Source: Geosiphon pyriformis
Taxonomy: Eukaryota > Glomeromycota > Glomeromycetes > Archaeosporales > Geosiphonaceae
Reading direction: 5' to 3'
DNA length: 64,000 nt
Assembly (NCBI GenBank): GCA_016748015.1
Contig: JAAOMT010000003.1
Span: 1,101,187-1,165,186 of the forward strand
Part shown: in pieces, positions 1-13,400 of the stretch
Position numbering within the stretch: position 1 is the stretch's first letter
How the letters are laid out: every line of letters begins with the position of its first letter
Made by a program: the position numbers and the translations under genes
The notes under the pieces: model-generated
The model's input: only the letters and a program-made list of their open reading frames with translations
Told to the model about the DNA's origin: nothing
Database searches by the model: none

Positions 1-2767
1 CATTAATTTTAAAATACTCTGATATATTTTCACGAAATGGCAAATTTGGAAGAACCAACTTGGTTCAACACCAAATTCCCACTGAAGACACTAGACCTGA
101 AAAACAATGTGTTTACTGTGTTCCACCAATAGAGCATAATTTTATCAGAGAAGAAGTCTAAAGCATGTTGGAAAAAGAAATAATTCAACCATCAATAAGC
201 TCATGGTCCTCACCAGTTGTTTTAGTAAGGAAAAAGAATAGAAAAATTAAATTTTGCATCAACTATCACAAACTAAACAGCAAAACAACCAAAAACTCAT
301 ATCCAATACTGTTAATTGACAAAATTTTCAACGTTTTTAGAGGAGCAAAATGGTTTTCTACACTTGACTTAACCAGTAGATACTGGCAAGTGGAAATGGA
401 CCCAAAAGACAAGCATAAAACAGCATTCACAACACAAAATAGCAATTATGAGTTCAATGTAATGCCATTTGGATTGACAAATGCTCCTGTGACATTCCAA
501 AGACTAATAGATGTAATTTACTCTGAAATTCTGTGGCAATCCATTGTTGTTTACTTGGATGATACAAATGTTTTCTCACCAAAATTTGCAGATCATTTCC
601 AACATTTACAACAAGTTTTTGAGAGATTGAGACATGCTGGACTTAAATTAAATTTAAAAAAATGTTTCTTTGGGAAAAATGAGCTAGCATTTCTAGGACA
701 CATAGTTGGAAAAAATGGAATAAAACCAGATTCATCAAAAATAGACAAAGTGAAAAATTTTCTAGTACCTCGAAACATTTTAGAAGTTAGAAGCTTTTTA
801 GGACTTGTATCTTACTACTGTCACTTTGTAGAAAACTTTTCAAACATTGCCAAACCTCTTAATTATCTACTATTCAAAAATGTGAAATTTGAATAGACCA
901 AAACACAGCAAAAAGCTTTTGAGTACCTTAGACAAAAGCTCATTGAATCACCAATAATAATCTATCTGAATTTCAACAAAAAATTCATTTTGGCCACAGA
1001 TGCTTCTGGAACTGGACTTGGAGGCATTCTGTCACAAAAAGATAATAATAAAAGAGAACGTGTAATTACTTATGCCAGCAGAAGTCTCAGTATGGCAGAG
1101 CAAAACTACGCAGCACACAAACTTAAATGCTTAGCAGTAGTCTGGAGTTGTGTTCACTTTGACACATATTTATGGTACAAACTCTTTGATATTACCATAG
1201 ATCATAAAGGTCTGGTCTGGTTAAATAACAAGAAAGTGCTGAAAAAAAAATATGCCAGATGGTCACAAATATTAGCACCATACAATTATATTATCAAATA
1301 CAAAGAAGATACCAAAAATGCCAATGCTGACTGCTTGTCATGAATGAAACACACATAAAAACCATTAAACAACAACCAATTCATAAACAATAGACAATTA
1401 TCTTTACAAAAATTTTAGCCAATACTTAAGAACACTATAGCTAAATAAAAACACACTGATAAAAAAACTAATTAAGTTCCAGAAATTATCAAAACATTAT
1501 TTTACTCAAAACCACATACTTTATTACCAGAATCAACAAAATCCAGATAATCTATTGAGAGTTATAACCGAAAATGAAAAAGAAACTATCTTATTTAATA
1601 TGCACTCAAATATCTATTCAGGCCACTTTGGAAAAGAAACAACTATTTAATGTACAATTAGTCATTATTATTGGCCAAAAATGCACTTAGATATTATTCA
1701 ATACATAAGAAATTATGACCCATGCCAACGAAAAAGAGAAACAAAAACAACAGAACCACTAAGACCCATAAAAGTTGAACAACTATTTGATAGAATTGGA
1801 ATTGATTTAGTTGGATTATTACTAATAACAGCAAGAAACAATCATTATATTGCAGTAGCAGTAGATTACCTCACTAAATAGCCAGAAGCCAGAGCCATTC
1901 AAACAACTGATGTTATATCTGTAACCCATTTTGTGCATGAAGATTTAATTTGCCACCATAGATGTTCACAAGAATTGTTGTCAGACCAAAGGACACATTT
2001 TGTAAACAGTACACTAAATGAGCTCAGCCAAAGATTTGGAATTAAACGACCATTATTATCACCATACTATCCCCAAACAAATAGATTAGTTGAATAGTTT
2101 AACCATACACTATGTGAAGCATTAGCCAAAATCAGCAATGAATATGAAAAAGAATAGAATTTGTTCATACCAGCAGTTTTATTAGCATATAGGACATTAA
2201 AACAAAATACTATACAATTCATACTATTTGAATTAGTTTATGAAAGAAAAGCCATATTACCAATTGAACTTACTATTCCAATTTATCCAAATGAAATTAT
2301 TACAGAAACAACATTCTATGAAACAATACTTAGAAGAACATATAAGTTAATAGAAATTTTGAAAAACAAAAGAAGAAAAGCAGCTCAAAATATTGAATAG
2401 TTACAAGCACAACAAAAAATAAGACATGATAACCAGTTACCAGATAATATAATTAGCTATAAAATAGGAGACAAAGTATTGTTGCATTGTACCAAAGCAA
2501 AAAAGCAATGGTGTAAAAAGTTTGACCACAAGTGAGATGAACCATTCTATATTTATGAAATACTTAGCAATAGAGCATACAAGTTAAGACTAGATGAGAA
2601 AATTTTAAGAAAAGCAGCACATGGCAACTGGCTGAAATTATATTACAACAAATCAGTAATAACAACACAAACACTTAGAATTGAAACACAAATACCACTA
2701 GTATTACCAGATCAGATTCTGCGAAATTTAAAACCAGTAGTTTTAATTAAACATTATATAAAAAGAT
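1..2767 (+). pseudogene. Ty3/gypsy pol remnant: RT, RNase H, integrase
   Basis: The open segment 165-896 holds the reverse transcriptase palm with TLDLTSRYWQV, MPFGLTNAP and the catalytic box VVYLDDTNVFS. Segment 990-1343 is RNase H starting LATDASGTGLGGILSQ. The integrase H2C2 zinc region lies near 1600-1730, and the core FDRIGIDLVG is at 1681-1881. The GPY/F-like C-terminal part follows to about 2767, where the next in-frame stop ends homology. Internal stops replace tryptophan (near 894, 1879 and 2157) or glutamine (near 2097), matching TGG-to-TAG and CAG-to-TAG changes when compared with element B. The segment 1344-1680 is integrase N-terminus in broken frames. Confidence 0.85.
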
Positions 2768-2812
2768 AATTAATCTTAAATTACACCAAAAAACAGTTAA
2801 CAAAGCATAAAA

Positions 2813-3530
2813 ATGCATGCAAAAGAGCCCAAAAAGCAGTCAGGAATTAAAACAATGACATATATTCTAGAAAACATTAGTAAGTTAATCCAACAACTAT
2901 GTCAAAGCTTACAACAATCAAATTCAGATTTGGAAATTACAATCAATAGTTCTAAGATATCATATAAAAGAAAAATGATACCAAATTCTATAATAAATAA
3001 GAAACCTAGTTTTGCATTATATACTACTATTGCCAAAAACAGTAATAGCTTTATTGACAAAACCATTAAAAATTTAGGAATAGCATTGGATAATACATTG
3101 ATAACAGAAAAAATGAACATAGTAGAATTAACACCAAGTATATTTGAATGGCTGAAGGAAAAATTCCTTATTAATTATTGTTATTACCAATTGGGAAAAC
3201 AATTAAACATATAAACATTATACTCAAAAGATTCAGTCAAAGTATTTAGCAAAACAATGATACAACAATTGGAAAGTTTTATTGAAAAACCAATAATATA
3301 CTTCATATAAAAGCTATTTACAGAATTTTTAAGGCTTTCAAAAACTGTCACAAAGTACTATTGGATTCAACTATAAATCTTATAACAATTAATAGCATTG
3401 GATGATTAACCAATTTACAATTTCAAAATTTACAACAACAAATTAATAATACAGTATTAGATTATTATAGTAATATAGAAATCAATAAAGAAATTAACTT
3501 CAATTTCGATGGAGCTCAATCTTGAAAGGA
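2813..3530 (+). pseudogene. Remnant of Ty3 third ORF (env position)
   Basis: An open segment at 2813-3214 is followed by broken frames to about 3530. It sits between integrase and LTR, exactly where element B has its third ORF. N-terminal similarity is weak, but the end is clear: a stretch reading ..NTVLDYYSNIE.. matches ..SIILDYYLEIT.. in element B, and both are followed by the purine tract that precedes the LTR. Function unknown; no signal peptide or membrane segment is visible. Confidence 0.6.
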
Positions 3531-3538
3531 GGGGATAA

Positions 3539-4351
3539 TGTTACAGTTCAAGAATTTAATAGGAATTATAAATAATATAAATTAGCCAATCATGAAATAA
3601 CACAGCAACAATTTATAAAAAGAAATGATTTACAAATAACAGCAAGCACTATTTTACAATAGCATTAAGCACTATTATACAATAGCAGCAAGCATTATTT
3701 TACAATAGTAGCAAGCACTATTTAGAAATAACGGAAATAGAGTATTATAAGATGTTATTTTGTAAAACAATAATTATATATATATACAATAGTTTTTAAT
3801 GATGAAAAAAGACAAGCTTCAACAAAAAACAACAAATATCTAAATAAAATCTTATTTAAAAAGAATTAATAAAAAGAATTAAATGAACATCACAATTGCA
3901 AAATTAACAATAAAATTCACATACTCTCTCTAGCAAATAAAACTATCATTCTATTTTTAAACCTTTTGGAAGAATAATCTCTGATCAAGATTATTCACGT
4001 GGTTACTAATTAAATTAAAAGAAGCTTTATTATATACTTAGAGAAATCGCAAAAAGGCCATTAATATTCTGTGTTTCTAGATTAGAGAAATACATCAGGC
4101 AATTGCAAGAATAGTCTCAGAGAAGACTCCAAAACAGCGGGTAGATTTCAGATTAGCCTCTGAGAAGGAGTAAAAAACATACAAAGACAACTAGAATTAA
4201 AAAAAAGACTTATATCACAACATCAAGAGAAAACTTTTAGTACATTATCATTAATATCCAACACATAAAATAGAAAAACTTATGAGAAACTGATTGCAAT
4301 TAAAATGAGAGATCAACAATTAAAATATACTAAGAAAACCATCCCGTAACA
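3539..4351 (+). repeat. 3' LTR of element A (about 813 bp)
   Basis: The LTR starts with TGTTAC at 3539, directly after a purine-rich tract (GAAAGGAGGGG, about 3523-3534) in the position of the polypurine primer. It is proposed to end with GTAACA at 4346-4351, the inverted match of its start. No second copy is in the window, so the right edge is an inference. Confidence 0.6.
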
Positions 4352-4355
4352 ATGG

Positions 4356-5068
4356 TTTTAGTAGCCTCCTGGAATCACAATTCTATCAAATTTCTTTCTC
4401 AGTGTAGTGATTAGTAATCTGACAGAAATGTCTTTCTGGTAAGCTATCCTTAAATTCTTAATACTATACTCTTCTTTTGGGGTTTTTTACCAGGCTATCT
4501 TTGATGTCAATAATTCAGTGCTTTAATTCTCAATTAATTAGTAAACACAACAAAATAAAAAAATAAAAAAAAATAAAAAAAAAATAAAAAAAATCAGCCA
4601 AGGTGATTTGTAAATTAGTATTTCATTAATAGCCATGATCAAAAGCTATTGTTCTAATATAGTTAAGTATCAGTTACTATTAACATGAAGTGTTAATAGT
4701 AAAGAGTGAGATAGTGAATAATTATTTATTGATATTTGTGGTGTGAAAAGTTGCTTAGATTAAATCTAAACTAAGAGATCTGTCTTTTTTGCTTCTAATA
4801 CTACTACTATATATACATAATTAAGATTCCTTAATTCCTCAATTTTTCACACCAGAAATCTTGCAATTTCTGGAATCCTGCAATTCCTTTAAAAGAAATC
4901 CTGGAATTTTGGAATTCTGCAATTCTTTGTATAAGAATCCTGAAATTCCTGAAATCTTGTGATTTCTTTTGAGAGGAATTCTAGAATTCTATATCTACTA
5001 TGGCTACTTCTGATTGGCTAATTTATGCTAATATACTTCCTATATTTTATAAGTAACAATGACTTCAT
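4356..5068 (+). repeat. Left terminal inverted repeat
   Basis: Inverted partner of 8195-8915. It contains an A-rich tract at about 4551-4593 and, at about 4853-4995, a cluster of quasi-palindromic GGAATTC-like words (variants of GGAATCCTGCAATTCC) that is repeated in the other arm. Confidence 0.8.
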
Positions 5069-5271
5069 GATTGAATTTTACAGGATTATATTTCATTACA
5101 AAAAATAAAACATATTATTGATCAAAACAATTTTGTTTTAAAAAACAAAAATAGTAACATGGAATGTATGCATGTACAAATTATTACTTAAAATGTCTTA
5201 ACAATAGTTGATTGAATCATAATAAGAATTATGTGCTGCAAAAGTTATCTCACTATTACTTTTTGGGGGTA

Positions 5272-5460
5272 CTGTAATTGTATAAATAATTAAGTCGAAA
5301 TTTCAAATTGTTCCAAGTTTTAAATTATTATTGTATAAGTAATTAAGTTGGAGTTTTGAATTGTTCCAAGTTTTAAATTATTATCAATCAAATTAGAGTT
5401 TTAAATTGTTCCAAGTTTTAAATTATTATTAATTGTGTAAATAATTAAGTCGAATTTTTG
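5272..5460 (+). repeat. Tandem repeat inside the long-TIR transposon
   Basis: Three to four imperfect units share TTGTTCCAAGTTTTAAATTA, with copies starting near 5308, 5360 and 5405, i.e. spaced about 45-52 bp. The flanking words TAAATAATTAAGTCGAA recur at both ends. It lies just inside the left TIR. Confidence 0.8.
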
Positions 5461-6089
5461 AATCAGTTTTATTTAATTAGAGTCCTAATTATACTTTTTT
5501 TTTGTCTTTTAATTCCATTATATCTAATAGCAAAAAGCATACTATCTTTTCAGCTTGTATTTTACAAAGTTGTAAAAATACTACACTTTATAATAAGCTT
5601 ATGGTGTTTGATTAGTATTATGTAAATAATAAAAACCAATCAAAAACTGCAAGACACTTTAAAAAAAATGGTTTTTCATACATAAAATAGCTTTTAATTT
5701 TGGCTTGAATCAAAGATAAACCAAATCTTTATGTATAAATAAATATAATATGCAATTTAACTAGCAAATATATATATATAGTATGTAATCCTAACTTTAA
5801 TAAAACACTTGTTATTTTTGTTTAAAAGACAGAATTGTGTGAAATAATACTTATTGAAAATGTAATTTGAACTGCTATGATGCAAACCATTTATAATTAT
5901 CAAAAATGTAGATCAGTCTGAAATTTTAAATGATAATCTTTATGTGTTTTTATTTATATAATTAAATTTTATTGGTTAATATACATGTGTTTTTAATATA
6001 TTATTTATAATAAAAAATAAAATTTTATTAAATTTTATATAATATAAAACCAAATACAATATTACAAAGTTTGAATATTATTTAATTTG

Positions 6090-8187
6090 TCTAGTTTTTC
6101 TATAAGATTTATACTTTTTTATAGCATATTCTACTAATTTTCTATTAAGACCTTTTCTATAATGATTTATATAATACCAACATTTTCTTGAAAATTATCT
6201 AATAATTATTAAAAATACTGATTTAAGACTTTTAAGCACTGTTTTTTGTAATCTTTTTCATGAATAATTGCATTTATTATGTACATATTTTTTAGCAGCT
6301 TTCTAATATTTTTCAATAAAATTTAATTTGCAATGAAATTTTGGAAAAAAAATGCACTTATGTCTCATACTTTTGATTAATTCTTTAATTGTATTTTTTT
6401 GAGCAAGAAAATCAAATTTCAAAGATATTACTTAACATATACAACAAAAAACTCTTGAAAAATCTTTGATTTTTTCTTTGCATTTTTGGCATTCTAATAC
6501 TAATTCTTTTAATGGCTATTTTTCTCATTCTATTAATACTTGTTTAATTTTTTTAGACAATTCTCAAAGTTTTTCATCTGAATATGTTTCTGAGAAGATC
6601 ATTGATTGTAATTGATTATCTAATCCAAAAGAAGTATCTTACATTAATGATTGCTTTTTACCTGAACTTAAATTCATTTTGCTTGCAATTAAAGCATCTT
6701 TACTAAATACTGTATAATTAGAGCTATTATTAAAAGCAAATACAGCTGTACAGTCTGAATATAATTTTTCAAAAATTGGAATTGCTTTACATTTAATTTG
6801 TTTAAGAAAATAGTCTGCTGTCCAATAACTATCTTGATTTATATCAGATTGCAAATAGCATCATGTCTCTTCTGGTATATTAAAATTGTTTTCTATATTA
6901 TTTTGTTGTAAACATAAATGTTTATTAATTTTAGTTAGAAATTCACTAATCATAATTGATCTTCTATTTCCTTTTTTTCTTAGTGGCAAATTTTTATGTT
7001 CAGCTCATATATCATGCTTGCCATTATTTAAATAAAAAATGCATTTATCATGGACTACAAGAACTCTTTTTTTCTCTCTATTAAGTAAGTTGAGATGTAT
7101 TTGATCTATAAATTTACCTTCATACTTTGACATATATTTTTCATGCTCAAATATTTTTTCTAAAAATTCTTTTCGAGATTACAAAACATTATTTTTTTTA
7201 TGTTCATTATAATATAAGTCTTGATGATGTTGTTGAAATAAATAACCAAGAATTTTAAGCTATCTTACTGCAGTTATAAAACTAATAGTTTTTTCTTTTA
7301 TTATTCCAATATTAGGAAACAATTTATGCTTAATAAATTTTTTAAATATGGCTGAAGTGGCATTGAAGTTTTGGTTTCTAATCTAAATATGACATCTTTC
7401 TACAATGTTTTTATCATCAATTATTCTAATTGTTTTTTGATGTTTTTCATGTTTTAATGTTAGAAGCTTATTATTAAGCAACCAATACTTTGCAAAATAT
7501 CAAATTCTTCATGTTTTTTATATACTACCATTAATAAAAATTTTTTGGGCAATTTTCAAACTGGCATTAATTTTTCTATGTCTATTATTATCATTTAACA
7601 AGATAAGATATTCAAAAATAGTTTTTTTTTGATTATATTCAAAGATAGTTAACTAAGCATATTGTTTTTCTAAATGTTCTTTTAACTCTTGCTCTTTTTT
7701 TATTTAATTAGCATACAGATCAACCTTACTTTCTGAATTGCTTAAAGATTTATTAAATTCAGATCATTGTAAGTCTGTAGTTTGAGCATTACTAATATTA
7801 AAAAAAGTGGTAATTTTTTTAATTCCAGCTGCTGCTTTGGTAAATAAACTATTTGGTCCATATTTATTGTAATAAGTTAACTTTGATATTTTTTTTGTTA
7901 TGTAAGGGTCTCATTTTTTTTTATAGATGATTGTTGTTTTTCTATACCAAACTAAGTTTTTTTAATTTTGTATTTATTCTAATTGCAGTTTTTATATCTT
8001 CTATATTATCCCATCTACTGTTATCATTATTGCCCCACTCTTTATCACTAACATCTAGTTTGTTAAATTTATTTACTTCAATATCATAATCATTTATTAA
8101 TGTAATATGATGTGTTTTTTTATATGATCTTTTTGTATTTTTAACTTGATCTTTAGCTTTTCTTTTTTTTTTAGAATAAAGTGGCAT
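6090..8187 (-). pseudogene. DDE transposase pseudogene of the long-TIR element
   Basis: The reading starts at 8187 with a lysine-rich N-terminus (MPLYSKKKRKAKDQVKN, nuclear-localisation-like). It continues through many stops to a C-terminus near 6090 rich in Lys and Tyr. Segment 6854-6639 carries the central motif AVFAFNNSSNY, where the family as I recall it has FDNSTNH. The first N (codon 6729-6731) replaces the catalytic Asp through a G-to-A change. A later motif FHCKLNFIE near 6310-6330 keeps the catalytic Glu. A cysteine-containing region lies between. Stops are mostly TAG or TAA at Trp or Gln positions. It is inactive. The identity rests on recall, not on a search. Confidence 0.7.
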
Positions 8188-8194
8188 TTTTTTA

Positions 8195-8915
8195 TGTAAT
8201 GTTGTTACTCATAAAATATAGAAAGTATATTAATATATAAATTAGCCAATCAGAAGTAGACATAATAAATGTGAAAATCTAAAATTTCTCTCAGAGGAAT
8301 TGCAGAATTCCAAGAATTTCAGAATTTTTATATGAGAAATTGCAGGATTTCAGAATTCCAGAATTTCTCTCAAAGGAATTTCAGAATTTTAGGAATTCCA
8401 GGATTCCTGGTGTAAAGAATTAAGGAATTGAGGAATCTTGATTATGTATATAGCAGTAGTATTAGAAATAAAAAAAACAGATCTCTTAGTTTTAAATTTG
8501 ATTTAAGACACTTTTTTATTCACAAATATCAATAAATAATTATTCTCTATTTCAATTCATTCTCTATTATCAATATTTTATGTTGATAATAACTGATACT
8601 TAACCACTCTGAAACAATAGCTCTTGATCATGGCTATTGACAGGATACTAATATTTTTTGCCTTGGCTTATTTTTTTATATTTTCTTTATTTTATTTCTT
8701 TTTTTTGTTATTTCTTGTTGTTACTAATTGATTAAGAATTAAGTGCTAAGTTATTGATGTCATGGATAGCCTGATAAAAGACCCAAAAATAAGAGTAACA
8801 TTATACATATATTAATAAATAGCTTACTAGAAAGGCACAATTACCAGAATAAAACCAGTCACCAAGCTGAGAAAAAAATTGGATAGAATTATAATTCTGG
8901 AAAGTTACCAAATAA
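8195..8915 (-). repeat. Right terminal inverted repeat
   Basis: Inverted partner of 4356-5068. The GGAATTC-rich cluster is at about 8285-8420. The transposase reading frame starts just inside this arm, so the arm probably holds its promoter. Confidence 0.8.
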
Positions 8916-9599
8916 TTACAACTGAATCTTTGTCTATTATACAAAAAACTCTACTACAAAACCTTTAGATAATACTAACCAGTTTATTAATTAAGCACCA
9001 AATTATGGATTTGTTGTTTGATTCAAGACTCCAAATAATCACCTGTAACAATGTGATGTTAATTTAGTGTGTAATTGATGCTTGGACAGAATTAATGTAA
9101 TGTTTTACAACAAAATTGTATCACAATAGAAATGGCATTTTTAACTCAAGTATATATCTATTCTTTAAATCTCTTTGGTTCCAATTTAAATTTTAATTTC
9201 TGTTTTGTAGTTCTGAATAAAAAACAATCAAAAAAAACTTCTTTGGTATTCATCAAAAAAAAATTTTTATTGGGATTGGGAAGATTTTTTGAGCCAAAAA
9301 TTCAGGTGATATTAATAAAAATAATTACCACAAAAATCTCTTCGACTTATAACAAGAAATTTGGACAAAAAAGTCTAATATTAACAATTAAACAACTAAC
9401 TTAAAAGAAACTTGATTTTCAAATTAAAGTTGATTTCTCAGAGCTGATAAAAAATTTATTGCAAATAATTGTTAATTAAAAAAATAATAGATAAGAATAT
9501 TTGAAATAGATTTCAATTTTAATATTACAGCCTAATTATGACCTCTTATTTTCATATTCAGTAATTGACAATATGTTGAATTATTTATGGATTTATCAT
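8916..9599. other. Unassigned A+T-rich sequence
   Basis: An ATG-initiated 90-codon open frame at 9132-9404 has low-complexity content and no recognisable motif. I see no splice-supported extension and do not call it a gene. Confidence 0.3.
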
Positions 9600-10400
9600 T
9601 CAAAGAAGAATATTCAGAATATTATAATGTGATCAAAAAGCCAAGATCCTTAAACATAATCAAGATTGGTATTATGCATTTTTTTCCTATTGGTTACTTA
9701 ATACTTAACATATGTTTTCTATATCACATTAGTAAAAAATTCAAAAAAAATATCATCTATTTATGAATTCGATTAGGACTTGTAATTGATTTCAAAAATG
9801 TCATGTATTTTAATAATAATTCACATATTTTTAAAGATGCCAAATTCTTACAAGTGAGAAGTTTATTAGGTCTTTACAAAAAAATCTGAGTTTTATCTAC
9901 TTAAACTAATATGTTTTATATATTTTTTGCATCAAAATAAACTCATTAGAAAATATACAACACTAACAAAAAAGAGCTATTTAAGATTATAGGCTTTAAG
10001 ACAACTTCAGTTTTCTTAATTAAGATAAAGCCAAAGATCTTTCAATTCCAACCTGATTCCCTTAAATTAACACCAACTGATATAAGTTTTTTGATTACTG
10101 TAATAAGTTATTATATATCACATTCTAATAAGTTGTTGAAATATTCAACAATTGAAATTCTTTTTACAGTCTAAAAAGCCAATTCTAAAACTAGATCATA
10201 ATTCAGTTGAATACACAATAGATATTTTAGTTATTATATTTTTCTTTGGTATAATTTATCATTCAAATATTAAATTTAACCAGAAATCTTTATTACAGGA
10301 GATTTTGTATATTTCTTAGATCCAAGCAATTCTTTGAAATACAATATTATAGTTATTAAAAAGTTATTTGTGAATTCAAAATAAGTATCCATATTATAAT
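9600..10400 (+). pseudogene. Very old Ty3/gypsy RT-RNase H fossil
   Basis: Broken plus-strand frames retain the order of the RT/RNase H junction. Near 9835-9880 a segment reads DAKFLQVRSLLGL, comparable to ILEVRSFLGL in element A. Near 10090-10180 the order SYYISHSNKLLKYSTIEILFTV resembles the RNase H core (ITYASRSLS.AE.NY...E.L.VVW). The similarity is faint and found by eye. The family is probable, the boundaries are not. Confidence 0.35.
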
Positions 10401-13400
10401 AAAAATAATACTAGTCAAAATTTTCAAAGTTGCTTACTGTTTTTTACCTCTCATAGATTGCAAAAACAATTTGTAAGGGTTTTTTTTTTAGATCTAATCA
10501 AGTTAATTTTTTAATCATAAATACTATTTTTATGCTTTATATTTTTAAGCTTTTAATTATTTTTCTCATTAGATGAAACACAATCTATTTCTAAAATTTT
10601 ACAAAAAAAAAGTGTTTAAAACATTAGTCATTAAAGAACATATGTTGCATATATAATGCTGCAAAAAAAGATAAGTCATCTATAATTTACCACAAAGTCC
10701 ATTTATTAAAAAATTAATTGCATTAATTTTTTCATAAATTTTGAGCTGCACTTTTGCTTTAAGATATAGAAGTTGAGGTAAGTAATTGATTTTTTGCAAT
10801 GTTTCTTAATACTAAACATTTTGCCTATAGTATTACTCTTAAGCTAACAGCTAATTACATCACAGTCATTTCAATTTTTGTCTCAAATCTGCTGTTCTTA
10901 GCACCAAAGCCAATTGTTCTCAATGTTTATCAAAAAAGATACAAGATTATAAATAGAGCATGAATAACATTTCCAAATTCTTTGACAATCACTCATAGTA
11001 CTTTTATGATTTCTTTGACACCTGATGTAAACAATATTGATATTTGGGTTTCTGTCCCAATAATGACAACCAAATATGGTAGTGGTATAAATAAAATATT
11101 TATGGTTAATGATGTCATGTCACCAACAAAAAACATGCAGGTCAAAAGATACTATATCTTTATAAAAAAGTGACCATCTAAAGATTAGATTAATATTAAT
11201 TGAAAGTCTTTCTGAAAATGATAATATTTTGATGATTTATTACATGGTAACATGATTTTAATGATTGTTAATTGGCTAAAATCTGATTGATCAATATCTG
11301 AAAATTAAAGATTAATAATAAAAGTGGCTAATTTTAAACTTTAATAACTTTATAAAATATATTATAATTCAAAAAATTAAACTGTAAATTTAAAAGAGAA
11401 GAACTTAATCTATCATATTTACAGTTTAGTTTTTTAATATTATTAAAATTAGAAGATTAGATACAATTTAAAATTATATAAATTGTTTAATAACTATAAA
11501 TAGTTTGCACCATAGCATAAAGTTCTATAATTAATTAAATATTTCAGAAAATAAGTACCAAAAACTATTTAATAACTGGCTTAAAAGCTTTAAAAACTGT
11601 GTTATATTGCATTTATTTTACTTTTATGGTAATGTATTATTAGTTAATATTAAATATATTGAAAATAAGTAAGTATATATAATAATATTTTTTGTTGATT
11701 AAAAGTTATATAATATTTTTAACATAAATAAAACTGTATTATTTTATATTATATTATTAAATTGAGATCTTACTACAATATTATATTATGGTACCAAATA
11801 ATCAAAGGTGCAACTAATACTTACTTTTATAATTAATGTTAATAGAACTAAACATTTGTTATTATTTATTATTGGTTATACTAAACATTTATACTGTTTC
11901 CAAAAAAAACAAGAAAACAACTTGGTTTTTAATATTATTCAAACACTTATACTTAGATAACTAGCTGTATAAAAAAAACCAAAATATATTGTTATTAGTA
12001 AACAATTTTACTAATTACAATTATAATACAAAATTTATTATAAATATTTATGTAGAACAGTTTGTATTTAACTTGATAGTACATATTCAGTTTATAGAGG
12101 TTAGAATTAGTTATTGTTTTAAGGCATATTACCATCACTATTTTTTTTTATGTATTAAATTTTTTTGATAATAGTATTAATAATATTTATATAATCAACC
12201 AATTTTAAACAATGTATCTAATTTATAGAACATAGAAAAACATTTTAAATAAAATAATTGTTTATTGCTAACACAAAGTTGACATTTTTTTAATTAATAT
12301 AAATAACAACTTTTAAGATAAAACTACAAACTTGGAAATAATAGATAATTACAATCAAAAAATAATATTAAAAAAAATTAAAAATTATTACAAAGAGTTT
12401 AATTACATACAGTCAAATTATATATACTTATTAGTTAAAAAGTTGGTAAATTTATTTAAGAAAAATAATACAGTTACTTTAAAATATCTAGATAATAATA
12501 GGATTAAAAATTATATAATAAATTGTAAAACAAAACATAATAACTTTAATAAAAAACAAAAAATACAAAAAGTAATAAGTATTAAAAATATATTAACTCT
12601 TATTATAAATTTTGAACAGATTATAAAACTTAAAAATAATAAGAAATTTTATAATGTAATTAGTAAATTTGTTTATATTAAATATATACTTAATAAAAAA
12701 ATACAAGATGAATAAAAACAAATAATTCTTACAAGTTTTTTTAATATTATATAAGCAATTTAAAAATTTTTATAAGAATATGCAAATAAATTTATTTTTT
12801 AATAATATTATATCTATTTTTATTATATGTATACTATATATACTTAAACTTGAAAAAACTTATAATCTGTAATAATCTATAATAATTTATATATATTAAA
12901 AATATAAGTTATCTCAGATTTGATTGTAATTTGTATAAAATTTTTTTTTATAAAAAATGGTTTTAGCTTATTAAAAAATATTTTAATATTAAAAATTATT
13001 TGATTAAAATTTTTTATTTTAATTAATAAATATAAATTTATGTATTTATATTAAAAGTATTTATTATTTAAATTTAAACTACTTCTTATATTAAAGATTA
13101 TAATTATATTATTAAGTACATATTAATAATAAATAATAATTTATATAATTTTGTTAATATATTTAAATTTAAAACTTTAAAATAAGATCTTATAATATTA
13201 TTTTTTGAATATTAAATTAAGTTTTCTATATAAAAATATTATTAATAAATTATAATATTTTTTTAAAAGTTAATAAACAAATAACTGAATATTTTACTTT
13301 CTATATATTGTTTATAAAATAGTTAAAAATAGCATAATATTTGTATTTTGTTGTAAAACAAATAAATATTGTAAATAATTAGTTAAAATAAATAAAATTT

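Larger units (their letters stand above)
1..4351 (+). mobile_element. Degenerate Ty3/gypsy retrotransposon A, 5' part outside window
   Basis: The order pre-RT, reverse transcriptase, RNase H, integrase, third ORF, polypurine stretch and LTR is readable on the plus strand, with many stops and frameshifts. The protein remnants align by eye with the better preserved element at 51548-60720, but the LTR sequence differs after its first six bases, so it is a separate subfamily. The right edge is set by a GTAACA terminus at 4346-4351, which mirrors the TGTTAC start at 3539. The long-TIR transposon begins almost directly after it. The element is certainly dead. Confidence 0.85.
4356..8915 (-). mobile_element. 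DNA transposon with ~0.7-kb terminal inverted repeats
   Basis: Sequences at about 4356-5068 and 8195-8915 are imperfect inverted copies. For example, left TCTGATTGGCTAATTTAT is found reverse-complemented near 8230-8265, and left CAGGCTATC (about 4491) reappears inverted near 8770. Between them lies a minus-strand DDE transposase remnant. The exact outer ends and target-site duplication could not be fixed because the outermost 20-30 bases align poorly. The transposase resembles a family I know from glomeromycete proteomes, with a late DDE glutamate in an ELNFIE-type motif. The superfamily assignment is open. Confidence 0.8.

Noticed and set aside
9132-9404. 90-codon ATG frame
   Set aside because: Low complexity, no domain, lies in decayed transposon DNA.
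10982-11173. 63-codon frame in a less A+T-rich patch
   Set aside because: Composition is more protein-like than the desert, so possibly an old fossil, but no family could be named and no neighbouring frame extends it.
12332-12715. 127-codon open frame in A+T desert
   Set aside because: Starts with TTG, consists of Asn/Lys/Ile codons expected from A/T noise, no motif.
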